Shown here: positions 1-7,257 of the stretch, in pieces
Layout of the letters: every line of letters begins with the position of its first letter
Position numbering within the stretch: the first letter of the stretch is position 1
From: Aequorivita sp.
GTDB lineage: Bacteria > Bacteroidota > Bacteroidia > Flavobacteriales > Flavobacteriaceae
DNA: 7,420 nucleotides
Assembly (NCBI GenBank): GCA_020435865.1
Contig: JAGQYZ010000440.1
Coordinates: forward strand, 1-7,420
Direction of reading: 5' to 3'
Notes under the pieces: model-generated
Databases searched by the model: none
What the model saw: only the letters and a program-made list of their open reading frames with translations
Told to the model about the DNA's origin: nothing
Translations under genes and position numbers: made by a program

Positions 1-3000
1 TTAGCTCCCATAATTCTTTGACCCAGTAAGTTATAAATTAATACATTTTCTATAGGGGCATTTGCAGTTAATGTCAATTGATTTTTTACGGGATTTGGAT
101 AGTAACTGAAATTACTAAAGTTTTCAGTTGAAATATATAGTTCCATTGTACTAAAAGATTCGGGGCCCACAAAATCACTTTGGGTATCTAAATCACACAC
201 AGCACGAACGTATAGATCGTAATTGGTGTTGGCATCTAAATTACTTAAGGTTTCCCCAAGAAGACCATCATTGTCAATAACACTCACTCCTGAGGTATCA
301 GGATCAAATCCTGAAGGCCCGTATTTAATTTCCCATTCAGTCTCGTTACCACCAGCTATCCAGCCTACTTCAGCTGAATTTGCGGTAATATTAGATACTG
401 CGATATCCGTTGGCGCAGGACAAGCTATGCCATCATCATGTACTTCAATGCAGAAGTCACCTTCCTCACCAGCGTTTCCATTGATTTGAACATAATATGT
501 TTCACCGGCAGTAAGCTCTGTTAATACAACTGCAGACAACAACTCGTTGTTGCCTAAATCCACATCATCGTTACATCCAATTTCATTGCCCATGGTATTT
601 AAATCAGCACAATCTATAGGTGCTTGATACACCGCCATTTGTGAATCTATCAAATCACTGGGAGTAATATTTGTGGTTACTGTTACATTTCCACTATTAG
701 GTGCTTCAAAAGTAAACCAGACTGTATTGGTAGGCACCTGGAGAAAGCAACTGCCCTCGGGTTCATCACGCTCAACTGTAGCTGCTATATTTGTATACGT
801 GTTTCCTGTACAAACTTCATCTACTATTAAGCGTATTGCGTTGCAAAGATTGTCATTAACTGGAGGTGACATACGGGTTGTAAATGATGCTACATGGCTA
901 AACTCACTCATATCATTCGAATTGCACAAGGCACGAACGTATACATCATAAGTGGTATCTGCGTTTAAATTTATAAGGGTTTCACCCAAAACACCGTCGT
1001 TATCAATAACAGAGGTTCCTCCAGCATTGGGGTCAAAACCTGGTTCCCCATACACAATTTCCCATTCATTTTCCCTGTCGCCAGCAGTCCAGTTTACATC
1101 TGCAGTGGTTACTGTAATATTTTCAAAAGTAATATCAGTTGGTGGTGGGCAGCTTACCCCATTATCCTGAACTTCAATACAAAAAGTGCCTTCCAAAGTT
1201 CCGTCATTAAAACTTACGAAGCCGTTAACCTGGATATAGTACGTGCTGCCTTCTGTTAAACCCGTTAAAGTAACAACAGATAAAAATCCTGTTCCGGTAT
1301 TGCCGCCATCTTCATCGCAGCCCACTTCCATACCTAAGGTAGCCATATTACTACAATCTGAAGGAGTATCATAGACTGCAACTTCAGTATCTTCTAATGT
1401 TCCTCCCTCAAAATCTGTAGTAACCGTAACATTACCACTCGCGGGGGCTTCAAAACTGAACCAAACTGTTTGGTCTCCAGGTGCATCAAAACAAGAACCT
1501 TGTGGTTCATTATTTTCTAGGGTGGCACCTACGTTTGTAAAACTACTACCGCTACAGCCCGCATCTACTATTAAGCGGGTAGCATCACAAAGATTATCAT
1601 TAACAGGGCGTGTTTTAAGTGTTAAAGGTCCAGAGAAGAAACTATTGCCATCACCACCACCGCATTGGGCTTGTACATACACATTATAAACATGAGCGGG
1701 GATAAGATTGGTTATGGAAACGTTAGGATTGTCCCTTACTTGAGCCGAATCTCCTTCAGTTTCAGGATCAAAGCCGGGTTCCCCATATTTTACTAACCAA
1801 TCGGTTTCAGACCCTTCTGGCGTCCAGCTAATATCAGCTGTTGTATCCGTAGCGGCATCTATCTGTATGCCCGTTGGCTTTAAACAGGTTTGCGTTTCAG
1901 TAATTGAAATATCATCCAAGGTCATATAAAAAGGAAAAAAACCAGTGTTAACATGCCCTTTAATGCCAATATAGAATATACCTGAAGTAGCAGGTACGAA
2001 AGTCCCACTTACTTCCTGATAATCACCTTCAGTTATTTCAGTGGTGGGGACTATTTCATGGATCATATCTATAGCGCTATCAGTACTACCATAGCTTGCA
2101 GCAATATTTGCTCCTTCCGTATTGCTCTGTCTGGCATAAAAGGTAAGCGTATAGTTTGTACCAGCTTGAACTTCTATTGGATAAAACATCCAAGCTTCGC
2201 TACCATACGCTAAAAATATATCCCAATCGCCAGTGCGTGGGGCTCTATTGTGGTCTGTGATAGTATTGTTGGCTATCCAATATGAATTCATCACTAGTTC
2301 CTGAGTCCAACATCCGTCGAGATTGTTGTTGTGGGTATAGCCATTTTCAAATCCCTCAAAAAAGGGAATCGTTGCTGGTAAACATGGTGTAACAAGCCTC
2401 AATGGCCCCGCAAACTCGCTTTCTCCATTTCCATTACCACATACCGCTTTCACATAAATATCCTGAACAGTACCCTGTTCTAAATCGTTTATGGTAGTAT
2501 TTGGAGTTCCCGTAACTGATATTAAGCTTCCTGCTGTTTCTGGATCAAAACCTTTTAATCCATATTTAACAATCCATTCAGATTCAGTATTACCAGCTGA
2601 CCAGTTGATATCCAATGATGTTGCCGTCAAATTTTCATAATTTATATTTGAAGGCTTTGGGCAACTGGGTAAGGCTTCAACTGAAAATTCATCTACATAA
2701 AAGTGAAATGCTGAGCTAGCTGTAGCTACTATGGCAATATAAATTTGTTGTCTGTCATAAGCAGACAGGTTATATGTGTAATTTATATATTCACCCAAAT
2801 CATCTACATCAGAAATTGTAGTTTCTGTGCCCAATAAAACTGTAAAATCGGAAGGGTCTGCACCTGTAGTCGATAATTTAACATCAAATGATTCTGGAAA
2901 GGCTAATCCTGATCCTCCGGCATAAAATGAAACCAAATCTGAAGCTCCTATGTTTACGGTAAATTGAGGTGAGATTAAATAGTCTTCATGGGCATTTGTC

Positions 3001-3197
3001 TCAAAATTTATCCGGGCTTCCCCGGGTCCACGGTAGGCATCTCCGGCATGATATTGCCAAGTTGTTCCTTGTCCATCATTATCAACAACTGTCCATTCAC
3101 GTGGGATTTCCGTATCAAAACTTTCTAAAAATTGGGCAGTAGTCTGCCAGCTTGTTATGCTGAAAAGCATAACAAGCACTAAAACTGTATTTTTCAT
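1..3197 (-). CDS. Large multidomain T9SS-secreted protein (FN3 / PPC / choice-of-anchor-J-like), C-terminus cut off by window edge
   Basis: An uninterrupted frame of 1065 codons runs from ATG at 3197 to the window edge, where it ends mid-codon. Residues 1-22 form a signal peptide (charged start, LVLVML core, ending TTAQ). Modules as I read them: about 23-176, cleaved-adhesin/choice-of-anchor-J-like jelly roll (starts FLESFDTE); 179-271, FN3-1 (starts CPKPSNI, has INWS and KYG); 272-437, a second jelly roll (FFEGFENG); 438-530, FN3-2 (CLKPTGI); 532-680, PPC-like domain (VNDNLCDAT, ending FCIEV); 683-775, FN3-3; 780-922, PPC-like 2; 926-1018, FN3-4; from about 1028, a T9SS type A sorting domain (YYPNPVKNQL, then VLIYNLLGQRI). 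About 40-50 more residues are expected to complete the sorting domain. No catalytic domain is visible, so an adhesive or ligand-binding extracellular role is inferred. It starts 29 bases after the FG-GAP gene, so the two are probably cotranscribed. The start is preceded by an AT-rich leader without Shine-Dalgarno, as is normal in Bacteroidota. Module boundaries are approximate. Confidence 0.93.
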   Translation of the reverse strand, partial: MKNTVLVLVMLFSITSWQTTAQFLESFDTEIPREWTVVDNDGQGTTWQYHAGDAYRGPGEARINFETNAHEDYLISPQFTVNIGASDLVSFYAGGSGLAFPESFDVKLSTTGADPSDFTVLLGTETTISDVDDLGEYINYTYNLSAYDRQQIYIAIVATASSAFHFYVDEFSVEALPSCPKPSNINYENLTATSLDINWSAGNTESEWIVKYGLKGFDPETAGSLISVTGTPNTTINDLEQGTVQDIYVKAVCGNGNGESEFAGPLRLVTPCLPATIPFFEGFENGYTHNNNLDGCWTQELVMNSYWIANNTITDHNRAPRTGDWDIFLAYGSEAWMFYPIEVQAGTNYTLTFYARQSNTEGANIAASYGSTDSAIDMIHEIVPTTEITEGDYQEVSGTFVPATSGIFYIGIKGHVNTGFFPFYMTLDDISITETQTCLKPTGIQIDAATDTTADISWTPEGSETDWLVKYGEPGFDPETEGDSAQVRDNPNVSITNLIPAHVYNVYVQAQCGGGDGNSFFSGPLTLKTRPVNDNLCDATRLIVDAGCSGSSFTNVGATLENNEPQGSCFDAPGDQTVWFSFEAPASGNVTVTTDFEGGTLEDTEVAVYDTPSDCSNMATLGMEVGCDEDGGNTGTGFLSVVTLTGLTEGSTYYIQVNGFVSFNDGTLEGTFCIEVQDNGVSCPPPTDITFENITVTTADVNWTAGDRENEWEIVYGEPGFDPNAGGTSVIDNDGVLGETLINLNADTTYDVYVRALCNSNDMSEFSHVASFTTRMSPPVNDNLCNAIRLIVDEVCTGNTYTNIAATVERDEPEGSCFLQVPTNTVWFTFEAPNSGNVTVTTNITPSDLIDSQMAVYQAPIDCADLNTMGNEIGCNDDVDLGNNELLSAVVLTELTAGETYYVQINGNAGEEGDFCIEVHDDGIACPAPTDIAVSNITANSAEVGWIAGGNETEWEIKYGPSGFDPDTSGVSVIDNDGLLGETLSNLDANTNYDLYVRAVCDLDTQSDFVGPESFSTMELYISTENFSNFSYYPNPVKNQLTLTANAPIENVLIYNLLGQRIMGA
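144..860 (-). repeat. Tandem module copy B (PPC-2 + FN3-4) inside the large secreted protein
   Basis: This segment encodes residues 780-1018, the second copy of the PPC+FN3 unit. Exact short identities with copy A keep a constant 729-base offset in the FN3 part: the 13-mer gcacgaacgtata at 202-214 and 931-943, and aatttcccattca at 327-339 and 1056-1068. At the PPC start the offset is 744 bases, so a 15-base in-frame indel lies in between. The unit ends just before the linker to the sorting domain. Confidence 0.82.
861..1604 (-). repeat. Tandem module copy A (PPC-1 + FN3-3) inside the large secreted protein
   Basis: This segment encodes residues 532-779. It begins VNDNLCDATRLIVD and includes FN3-3, which begins CPPPTDITFEN. 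The next unit has the same order of motifs (VNDNLC, VWF.FEAP, SGNVTVTT, FCIEV, CP.PTDI, EWEI.YG, YVRA.C). The DNA still shows the duplication: the stretch around 1565-1605 matches that around 820-861 with only scattered changes. PPC-1 is five residues longer than PPC-2 near its end (the VSFNDGTLEG stretch). Confidence 0.85.
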
Positions 3198-3226
3198 TTA
3201 AATTATTTTATAGAGGGTACGTTTAC

Positions 3227-4723
3227 CTAATTCGCTTTTATGATTTTCTGAACTATTGTTAAACCATCTTCAAGTGTAAGATTCAAAAAATAAACCCCGG
3301 TAGTGTAATTTGAAATATTCAATGATACATTGGTTTTGTTAAGCTCTTTCATTTCTTGTATTAGTGCTCCACTTATTGTATATATCTTTACATTAGCAAT
3401 AGCTTTAGACTTGCTTTTAATCGCTAGTACATCTTTTACTGGATTAGGATAGGCAGTAATGGTATTTTCAACTGTATCATTGTTAGCTATGCCCAAAAGG
3501 TTTGGATCCATAAAAATGTATGAAGATCCAGCACGATCAATTTCATTTCCTCCATTTTCATCATGATCTTCCCATGGGGCTCCTGCTATCAATTGGTTTT
3601 CATGCATAGCAACACTCCATCCATAAAAATCTTCCCCTACCGTATCGGCACCTTGTATTACCTGATGCTCTACCCATGTTCCTGAGCTCTCTCTTTTATA
3701 GAAGTAAACTTCTCCCGCTTCAAGACCAAAAATATGGGGGGCGCTTACAACAATATAATCTCTTTGAACATCTGTACTCCAACCATATTGAGTGCCTTCA
3801 CTAGAAGGGTTACCGTTTAGTTTTTGTACTTCTATCCAGGTTCCTTGATTGTCCTTTTCAAATACATATGCCGCACCTTGTTCCAGGTTTGATCCATAAG
3901 CTCCAACTACCATTTGATCGCCTGATAGGCTTACTGAGGTGCCAAAGAAATCATCGTTGGCTGCATCTGATGCCATAAGGGTTTGCACATAGTCATACGT
4001 TCCACCACTATTTTTTAAATACACATAAACAGCGCCTTTGCGTCCATCTACTTCATTAGCTCCGATAGCCAAATAATCCCCAGATATTGAAACGCCTATT
4101 CCAAAGGTATCGGATGCTGGTGCTGTAGGACTTAGAATTTTTTGAACTTCTGACCAAGTACCGGCTTCTTTAGTAAATACATATACCGAACCTATCCATC
4201 CGTTTTCACCTGGAGCCCCTCCAACAATAGTATTGCCTTCGGCATCTATGGAGGTTGGATTCATACCCAATTTTGCATCATTGCTTAAATCAGAGGCAAT
4301 CAATTTTGTGCTGAACTCCCAGTTATTATTTTGATAATCGTAAACATATAACGCTCCAGCTCTTTGTGTAGCTCCTACATCTGCTCTTCCCGCTGCTACC
4401 ACTACATAATCATCTGAAAATTTTACGCCGCCGCCAAATTCTGCACCCTCATTAGGGTCAGTAGCTGCCAATCTTTGGGAATAACTCCACGTTCCTTGTG
4501 CATCTTTACTATATATGTAGGCAGCTCCAGAAGCTACTGTTTCTCTTGAAGCTCCTACGATTGCAAAATCTTCTGCGATAGCAACGGAAGTTCCATATTC
4601 GGCCCGGCCTTCCCTATTTGCACTTACAATTTTAGCTGCTTGGGCAAATTGAGCTTTTACGGTTGTACCCCCAAACAAGCAAGCAAGGATAAAAACGCAT
4701 TTAGTAATGTTAATTTTTGTCAT
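3227..4723 (-). CDS. Secreted seven-bladed FG-GAP beta-propeller protein with T9SS type A sorting domain
   Basis: 498 residues. Residues 1-25 are a signal peptide (KCVFILACLFGGTTVKAQ). Residues about 35-405 contain seven FG-GAP repeats with a YG/FG-type turn at 43, 96, 152 (LG, degenerate), 207, 260, 313 and 367, a regular spacing of about 53-56. Blades share a pattern like FG.SV..SGD...VGA......GA.YVF......W...QKL, typical of the bacterial FG-GAP_2 type. Seven repeats suggest a complete integrin-like propeller. The final blade carries an acidic loop (EDHDENGGNEID, 385-396). The canonical DxDxDG calcium motif of integrins is not evident in the earlier blades. Residues about 419-498 are a T9SS sorting domain (TAYPNPVKDVLAI, VKIYTISGALIQ, GVYFLNL, ending VQKIIKAN). 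The protein is therefore expected to be exported by Sec and passed through T9SS, then released or attached to the surface. It is probably the first gene of a two-gene operon with the large FN3/PPC protein. Ligand is unknown; adhesion or carbohydrate/protein binding is inference. Confidence 0.93.
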   Translation of the reverse strand: MTKINITKCVFILACLFGGTTVKAQFAQAAKIVSANREGRAEYGTSVAIAEDFAIVGASRETVASGAAYIYSKDAQGTWSYSQRLAATDPNEGAEFGGGVKFSDDYVVVAAGRADVGATQRAGALYVYDYQNNNWEFSTKLIASDLSNDAKLGMNPTSIDAEGNTIVGGAPGENGWIGSVYVFTKEAGTWSEVQKILSPTAPASDTFGIGVSISGDYLAIGANEVDGRKGAVYVYLKNSGGTYDYVQTLMASDAANDDFFGTSVSLSGDQMVVGAYGSNLEQGAAYVFEKDNQGTWIEVQKLNGNPSSEGTQYGWSTDVQRDYIVVSAPHIFGLEAGEVYFYKRESSGTWVEHQVIQGADTVGEDFYGWSVAMHENQLIAGAPWEDHDENGGNEIDRAGSSYIFMDPNLLGIANNDTVENTITAYPNPVKDVLAIKSKSKAIANVKIYTISGALIQEMKELNKTNVSLNISNYTTGVYFLNLTLEDGLTIVQKIIKAN

Positions 4724-4789
4724 TGGATTAATTTTAGAATTAGTTATTTTTTAAATAGAATAAAAAAAGAAGATATAAAGATTACACAG

Positions 4790-4869
4790 CACCCCCTTTT
4801 CAATTCAATTGATATTATTTATTCGATAAAAATAGACACAAGCTAAATTTTTGACCAAAAAAGGAGGTG
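4790..4869 (-). other. Complementary 11-base arms in the gap before the FG-GAP gene
   Basis: On the minus strand, CACCTCCTTTT (4869 to 4859) can pair with AAAAGGGGGTG (4800 to 4790). Ten pairs are Watson-Crick and one is a U-G wobble, which exists only in minus-strand RNA; plus-strand RNA would have a C-A mismatch. The loop is 58 bases. No U-run directly follows the 3' arm, so this is not a standard intrinsic terminator. The 5' arm lies upstream of the proposed promoter, so the stem could form only in RNA reading through from the regulator gene. Chance pairing in an AT-rich gap with few GC blocks is possible. Confidence 0.3.
4827..4859 (-). promoter_or_regulatory. Candidate Bacteroidota promoter for the FG-GAP / FN3-PPC operon
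   Basis: On the minus strand, TTTG (4859-4856) is followed by a 21-base spacer and TATTTTTA (4834-4827). This resembles the primary-sigma consensus of Bacteroidota (TTTG or TTG, about 17-23 bases, TAnnTTTG), with one mismatch in the -7 box. Transcription would begin near 4820, giving a leader of roughly 100 bases before the ATG at 4723. The AT-rich background makes near matches common. Confidence 0.38.
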
Positions 4870-4876
4870 GACATTT

Positions 4877-4905
4877 TGTGACATGTGTTGTTTAAATGTG
4901 TGACA
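4877..4905 (-). promoter_or_regulatory. Two TGTGACA direct repeats, 22 bp apart (candidate operator)
   Basis: The exact heptamer TGTGACA occurs at 4877-4883 and 4899-4905 (TGTCACA on the transcribed minus strand). The 22-bp period is about two helical turns, so both copies face the same side of the DNA. They lie 17 bases upstream of the proposed -33 box, the usual place for an activator. The gap directly follows the HTH regulator gene, which makes that protein the obvious candidate ligand, but this is inference. Confidence 0.35.
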
Positions 4906-4910
4906 AGGAC

Positions 4911-6563
4911 CTAAATAGCCGAAAGATATGCATGAAGCGGAAGACCTTCTGGGACATTCATTTTTTTTGAAATACGCTCTTTTCTTTTTCGGCAGGATTC
5001 TGGAGTGATGTTTAGTAGCGAGGCAATTTCCTTATAGCTCAAATTCATATAGAGGAATGTTAGAAACCGAATATCATTGGGTGTTAGTTTGGGGTGCTGC
5101 GATCTTAGTCTATCAAGAAAACCTTGGTTTAACTCTTCAAAATGCATAAAAAAGCTATCCCATTGCGTATCTTTTTTTAAGTGCTTTTTTAAATCGTTTA
5201 CTTGATTTTTTAAGGGGGTATTGGTTGCAATTTGGGTGTTTATGGACAACGATTGAACCACCTCTTCAATAAGTTCATTTTTACTTGCCAAATACATGGC
5301 TTTTGCTGTCAATTCTCTGTTTTTTATATCCAATTCGTTTTTAAGACGTTCTTTTTCCAACAATTCCATGGCTACTTTTTCACGATGTTTTTCTTCAATT
5401 AATAAGTGATCGCTGATCTCTTTGGCCAATTCCAGTTCAACAATCCTTTTTCGCTGTTTGTGTTTGAGGGAATTGTTTTTGTATATCCAAATTAAAAAAC
5501 CCATAATGAGTATTACACCAATAATTAAAATATAAAAAAACTGTTTTTCTTGTTTTAATGTTTTTTTACTTTCCAAAAGTTCGTGTTGGTAATTCTGGAT
5601 TTGGAACTTTACTTTTTCACTTTTAAACAAGGCCGTATTCTTAATAGCATATAGTGAATCTGTAGCTATGATTACCGAATCTTTATAGGCCATCGCCTTT
5701 TTAAATTCAAATGTTTCACCATATAGCGTAGCAAGACGATTATAAATAGCTACACGTCCCTCTATGTTTTCTTGAGCTGAACGAGCAAGCAACGCATATC
5801 CCTGAGCAGTTTTAAATTGATTTTGCTTTTCATAAATCTCGGTTAAAATCAGTAAAATAGTAATTTTATCATTAACCGTAATTTGTTCTTTTAGTAGTGA
5901 TAAATTCTCTATTTGCGGTAGAATTTCTAAAGCCAATTTTTCCGCTTTTCTATATTGGTTTCTTAAAAGCAGGTTTTCAGACTTTGCTATTTTCGCTTGT
6001 AACAATACATTGGGAGTATCATTCAATAAGGGCAACGCTTCTTCAATATAGTGTTCAGCAAGATCCAATTCTCCCATATTGTTCAGTACCAAAGCCAAAT
6101 TAATACCATAGGAACCTATTTGCTTTTTATTGTCAAGTTTTTTAGCAATCTCATAGGCTTTAAAAAAAGATTCTTTAGCTTTTTTTGGATCCTTTTCTTC
6201 AATATATAAAACCCCGATATTATTAAAAACTGCCATTTCCTGCTTTGGGCCAAGATGCTTCATTGCAATTTCATACGCTTGCAAATAATACTGAAATGCC
6301 TCTCCATAATCCAACATTAAGTAATAATTGGTGCCAATATTTAAAGTTGCATTAAAGGCTTGTGTGTACCATTCATTTCGCATGGCAATCTCTTTTGCCG
6401 CAATTAATTGTTCAATGGATTTAGTGTGCTCTTTCTCAGATAAATATTTCACTCCCAAGTCAATACGCTCTATTACATTAGATTGAGCTTCTATTTGCGC
6501 AAAGAGCTTTAAGGGAACTAGGCTAGTTAGCAATAATAGGGTCGCATAAATATATGAACGCAT
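4911..6563 (-). CDS. Membrane-anchored TPR / LuxR-type HTH transcriptional regulator
   Basis: 550 residues. Residues 1-22 are an N-terminal signal sequence (ATLLLLTSLVPLKLFA). Residues about 30-300 are TPR-type helical pairs, seen in blocks such as YGEAFQYYLQAYEIAMK (86-102), AVFNNIGVLYIEEKDPKKA (111-129) and NLALVLNNMGELDLAEHYI (155-173). A strongly hydrophobic membrane helix sits at 342-361 (FFYILIIGVILIMGFLIWIY). A long charged coiled coil follows (about 365-435). The C-terminal domain (about 485-545) has a LuxR/GerE-like HTH: LTPNDIRFLTFLYMNLS, YKEIASLLNIT, then ESCRKRKERISKKM as the likely recognition helix. Topology is inferred to be TPRs in the periplasm and HTH in the cytoplasm, i.e. 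a one-component transmembrane regulator possibly dimerising through the coiled coil. No kinase, phosphatase or receiver domain is seen. The family is common in Bacteroidota, but I know of no defined ligand. It lies 187 bases upstream of, and in the same direction as, the T9SS cargo operon, which suggests that it controls that operon. The ATG at 6563 is the natural start because it opens the signal sequence. Confidence 0.9.
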   Translation of the reverse strand: MRSYIYATLLLLTSLVPLKLFAQIEAQSNVIERIDLGVKYLSEKEHTKSIEQLIAAKEIAMRNEWYTQAFNATLNIGTNYYLMLDYGEAFQYYLQAYEIAMKHLGPKQEMAVFNNIGVLYIEEKDPKKAKESFFKAYEIAKKLDNKKQIGSYGINLALVLNNMGELDLAEHYIEEALPLLNDTPNVLLQAKIAKSENLLLRNQYRKAEKLALEILPQIENLSLLKEQITVNDKITILLILTEIYEKQNQFKTAQGYALLARSAQENIEGRVAIYNRLATLYGETFEFKKAMAYKDSVIIATDSLYAIKNTALFKSEKVKFQIQNYQHELLESKKTLKQEKQFFYILIIGVILIMGFLIWIYKNNSLKHKQRKRIVELELAKEISDHLLIEEKHREKVAMELLEKERLKNELDIKNRELTAKAMYLASKNELIEEVVQSLSINTQIATNTPLKNQVNDLKKHLKKDTQWDSFFMHFEELNQGFLDRLRSQHPKLTPNDIRFLTFLYMNLSYKEIASLLNITPESCRKRKERISKKMNVPEGLPLHAYLSAI

Positions 6564-6671
6564 TCTTTTTTAAAATTTAAAATGGATATCTGAATTTGAT
6601 TTATTTATTGGGGTAATAGAAGATGAATTCTGAAGTTTTGAGATTGAATCGCTTTTTATTATGACGTCTAT

Positions 6672-6719
6672 TGCAGCTATATGTTACATAATTATATTTA
6701 GTAAGCCTATATGGCTGTA
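6672..6719 (+). repeat. Imperfect inverted repeat, 11-base arms
   Basis: TGCAGCTATAT (6672-6682) can pair with ATATGGCTGTA (6709-6719). Nine pairs are Watson-Crick and two are G-T, which become G-U wobbles in plus-strand RNA and C-A mismatches in minus-strand RNA. The loop is 26 bases. No gene is known here on the plus strand, so its role is unclear and chance is possible. Confidence 0.25.
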
Positions 6720-6758
6720 TAATTTAAAAATTATTTAAGATCATTTTTTGGCAACTAT

Positions 6759-6788
6759 AAAAGATATAAGTAGTTAAAGAACTGTCAA
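6759..6788 (-). promoter_or_regulatory. Candidate promoter for the TPR/HTH regulator gene
   Basis: On the minus strand, TTG (6788-6786) is followed by a 19-base spacer and TATCTTTT (6766-6759), one mismatch from TAnnTTTG. The leader would be about 190 bases, which is long. A second, weaker near-match lies downstream (TTGCC, then TAATTTTT near 6720-6755), so the true start site cannot be fixed by eye. Confidence 0.28.
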
Positions 6789-6894
6789 CTTGGGTAAATT
6801 TTTGTGACTTCTATTTTCCCTATCTTTAATCCATTGTTCTTAATTAAAGAGATTCCTTTTTATTGAATATAATTTTTAGCATTGAGGTAGTTAT

Positions 6895-7257
6895 TTAGTT
6901 TATTTCACTAAAGTTCAATTTTTCTTTCTCCCAATTCCAAATTGACATTCCAAAATTTCCAGAATCTTCAATAACTTTCATTTTATTATTGCTTATTATT
7001 TCAATAACTATTTTTCCATTTAAATTACCTTTTCCAACAGAAATATCAGACCAATCTAAAGTTATTCGGTTATCAGTTATGGTTCCATTTCCAACGTGAC
7101 ACCAATTTTCTCCCAGCTCATTTTTCGCTGTCTTGTTATTCATTCCTAACCAAAAGACCTTATTTTCAACAACATTAATCCAAAATAAATTTCTCCCAGT
7201 TGATTTCCAAACGCCATTTTTAATCAAAACAGTTTCCTTTTTAATTATATTATTCAT
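6895..7257 (-). CDS. Small beta-rich protein of unknown function (120 aa)
   Basis: I do not recognise a named gene. With the ATG at 7257 the protein has 120 residues, no signal peptide and no membrane helix. Aromatic and glycine motifs are regularly spaced: GVWKS (15-19), VFWLGM (34-39), NWCHVGNGTI (51-60), LDWSDISVGKG (67-77) and GNFGMSIW (100-107). From memory this resembles a widespread small beta-barrel-like domain with a pattern like WWxG, NVxxGxI, WADVPxG, GxFGGSxW, which is usually of unknown function; this match is unverified. The frame also opens at a GTG at 7290, adding 11 residues (131 in all). I prefer the ATG because it follows an AAAA leader typical of the phylum and the extra residues add nothing recognisable. 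An in-frame TGA lies just upstream of the GTG. The gene begins 51 bases after the stop of the partial gene at the right edge and may be cotranscribed with it. Confidence 0.72.
   Translation of the reverse strand: MNNIIKKETVLIKNGVWKSTGRNLFWINVVENKVFWLGMNNKTAKNELGENWCHVGNGTITDNRITLDWSDISVGKGNLNGKIVIEIISNNKMKVIEDSGNFGMSIWNWEKEKLNFSEIN

Larger units (their letters stand above)
6564..6894. other. 331-base intergenic region upstream of the regulator gene
   Basis: No credible open reading frame was found on either strand. The stretch is very AT-rich. It holds a promoter-like element for the regulator and an imperfect inverted repeat, both listed separately. I see no clear intrinsic terminator after the small gene that ends at 6895: no GC-rich hairpin with a following T-run on the minus strand. 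Confidence 0.6.

Noticed and set aside
223..1170. Three plus-strand open frames (223-489, 673-951, 952-1170) of 72-92 codons
   Set aside because: They lie fully inside the minus-strand frame of the large secreted protein, which has clear domains. Two of them resemble each other only because the FN3 coding DNA under them is duplicated.
3198..3226. Possible independent promoter or terminator between the two secreted-protein genes
   Set aside because: Only 29 AT-rich bases separate the genes, with no hairpin and no room for a full promoter within the gap. Cotranscription is simpler.
4640..4846. Plus-strand frame of 68 codons spanning the start of the FG-GAP gene
   Set aside because: It overlaps the signal peptide region of the FG-GAP gene on the opposite strand, then runs through an AT-rich gap. 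It has no recognisable features.
5897..6103. Plus-strand frame of 68 codons inside the regulator gene
   Set aside because: It is antisense to the TPR region and has no independent support.
6820..6894. Intrinsic terminator after the small gene
   Set aside because: Short AT-rich dyads such as cttaattaaag are present, but there is no GC-containing stem followed by a T-run on the minus strand.
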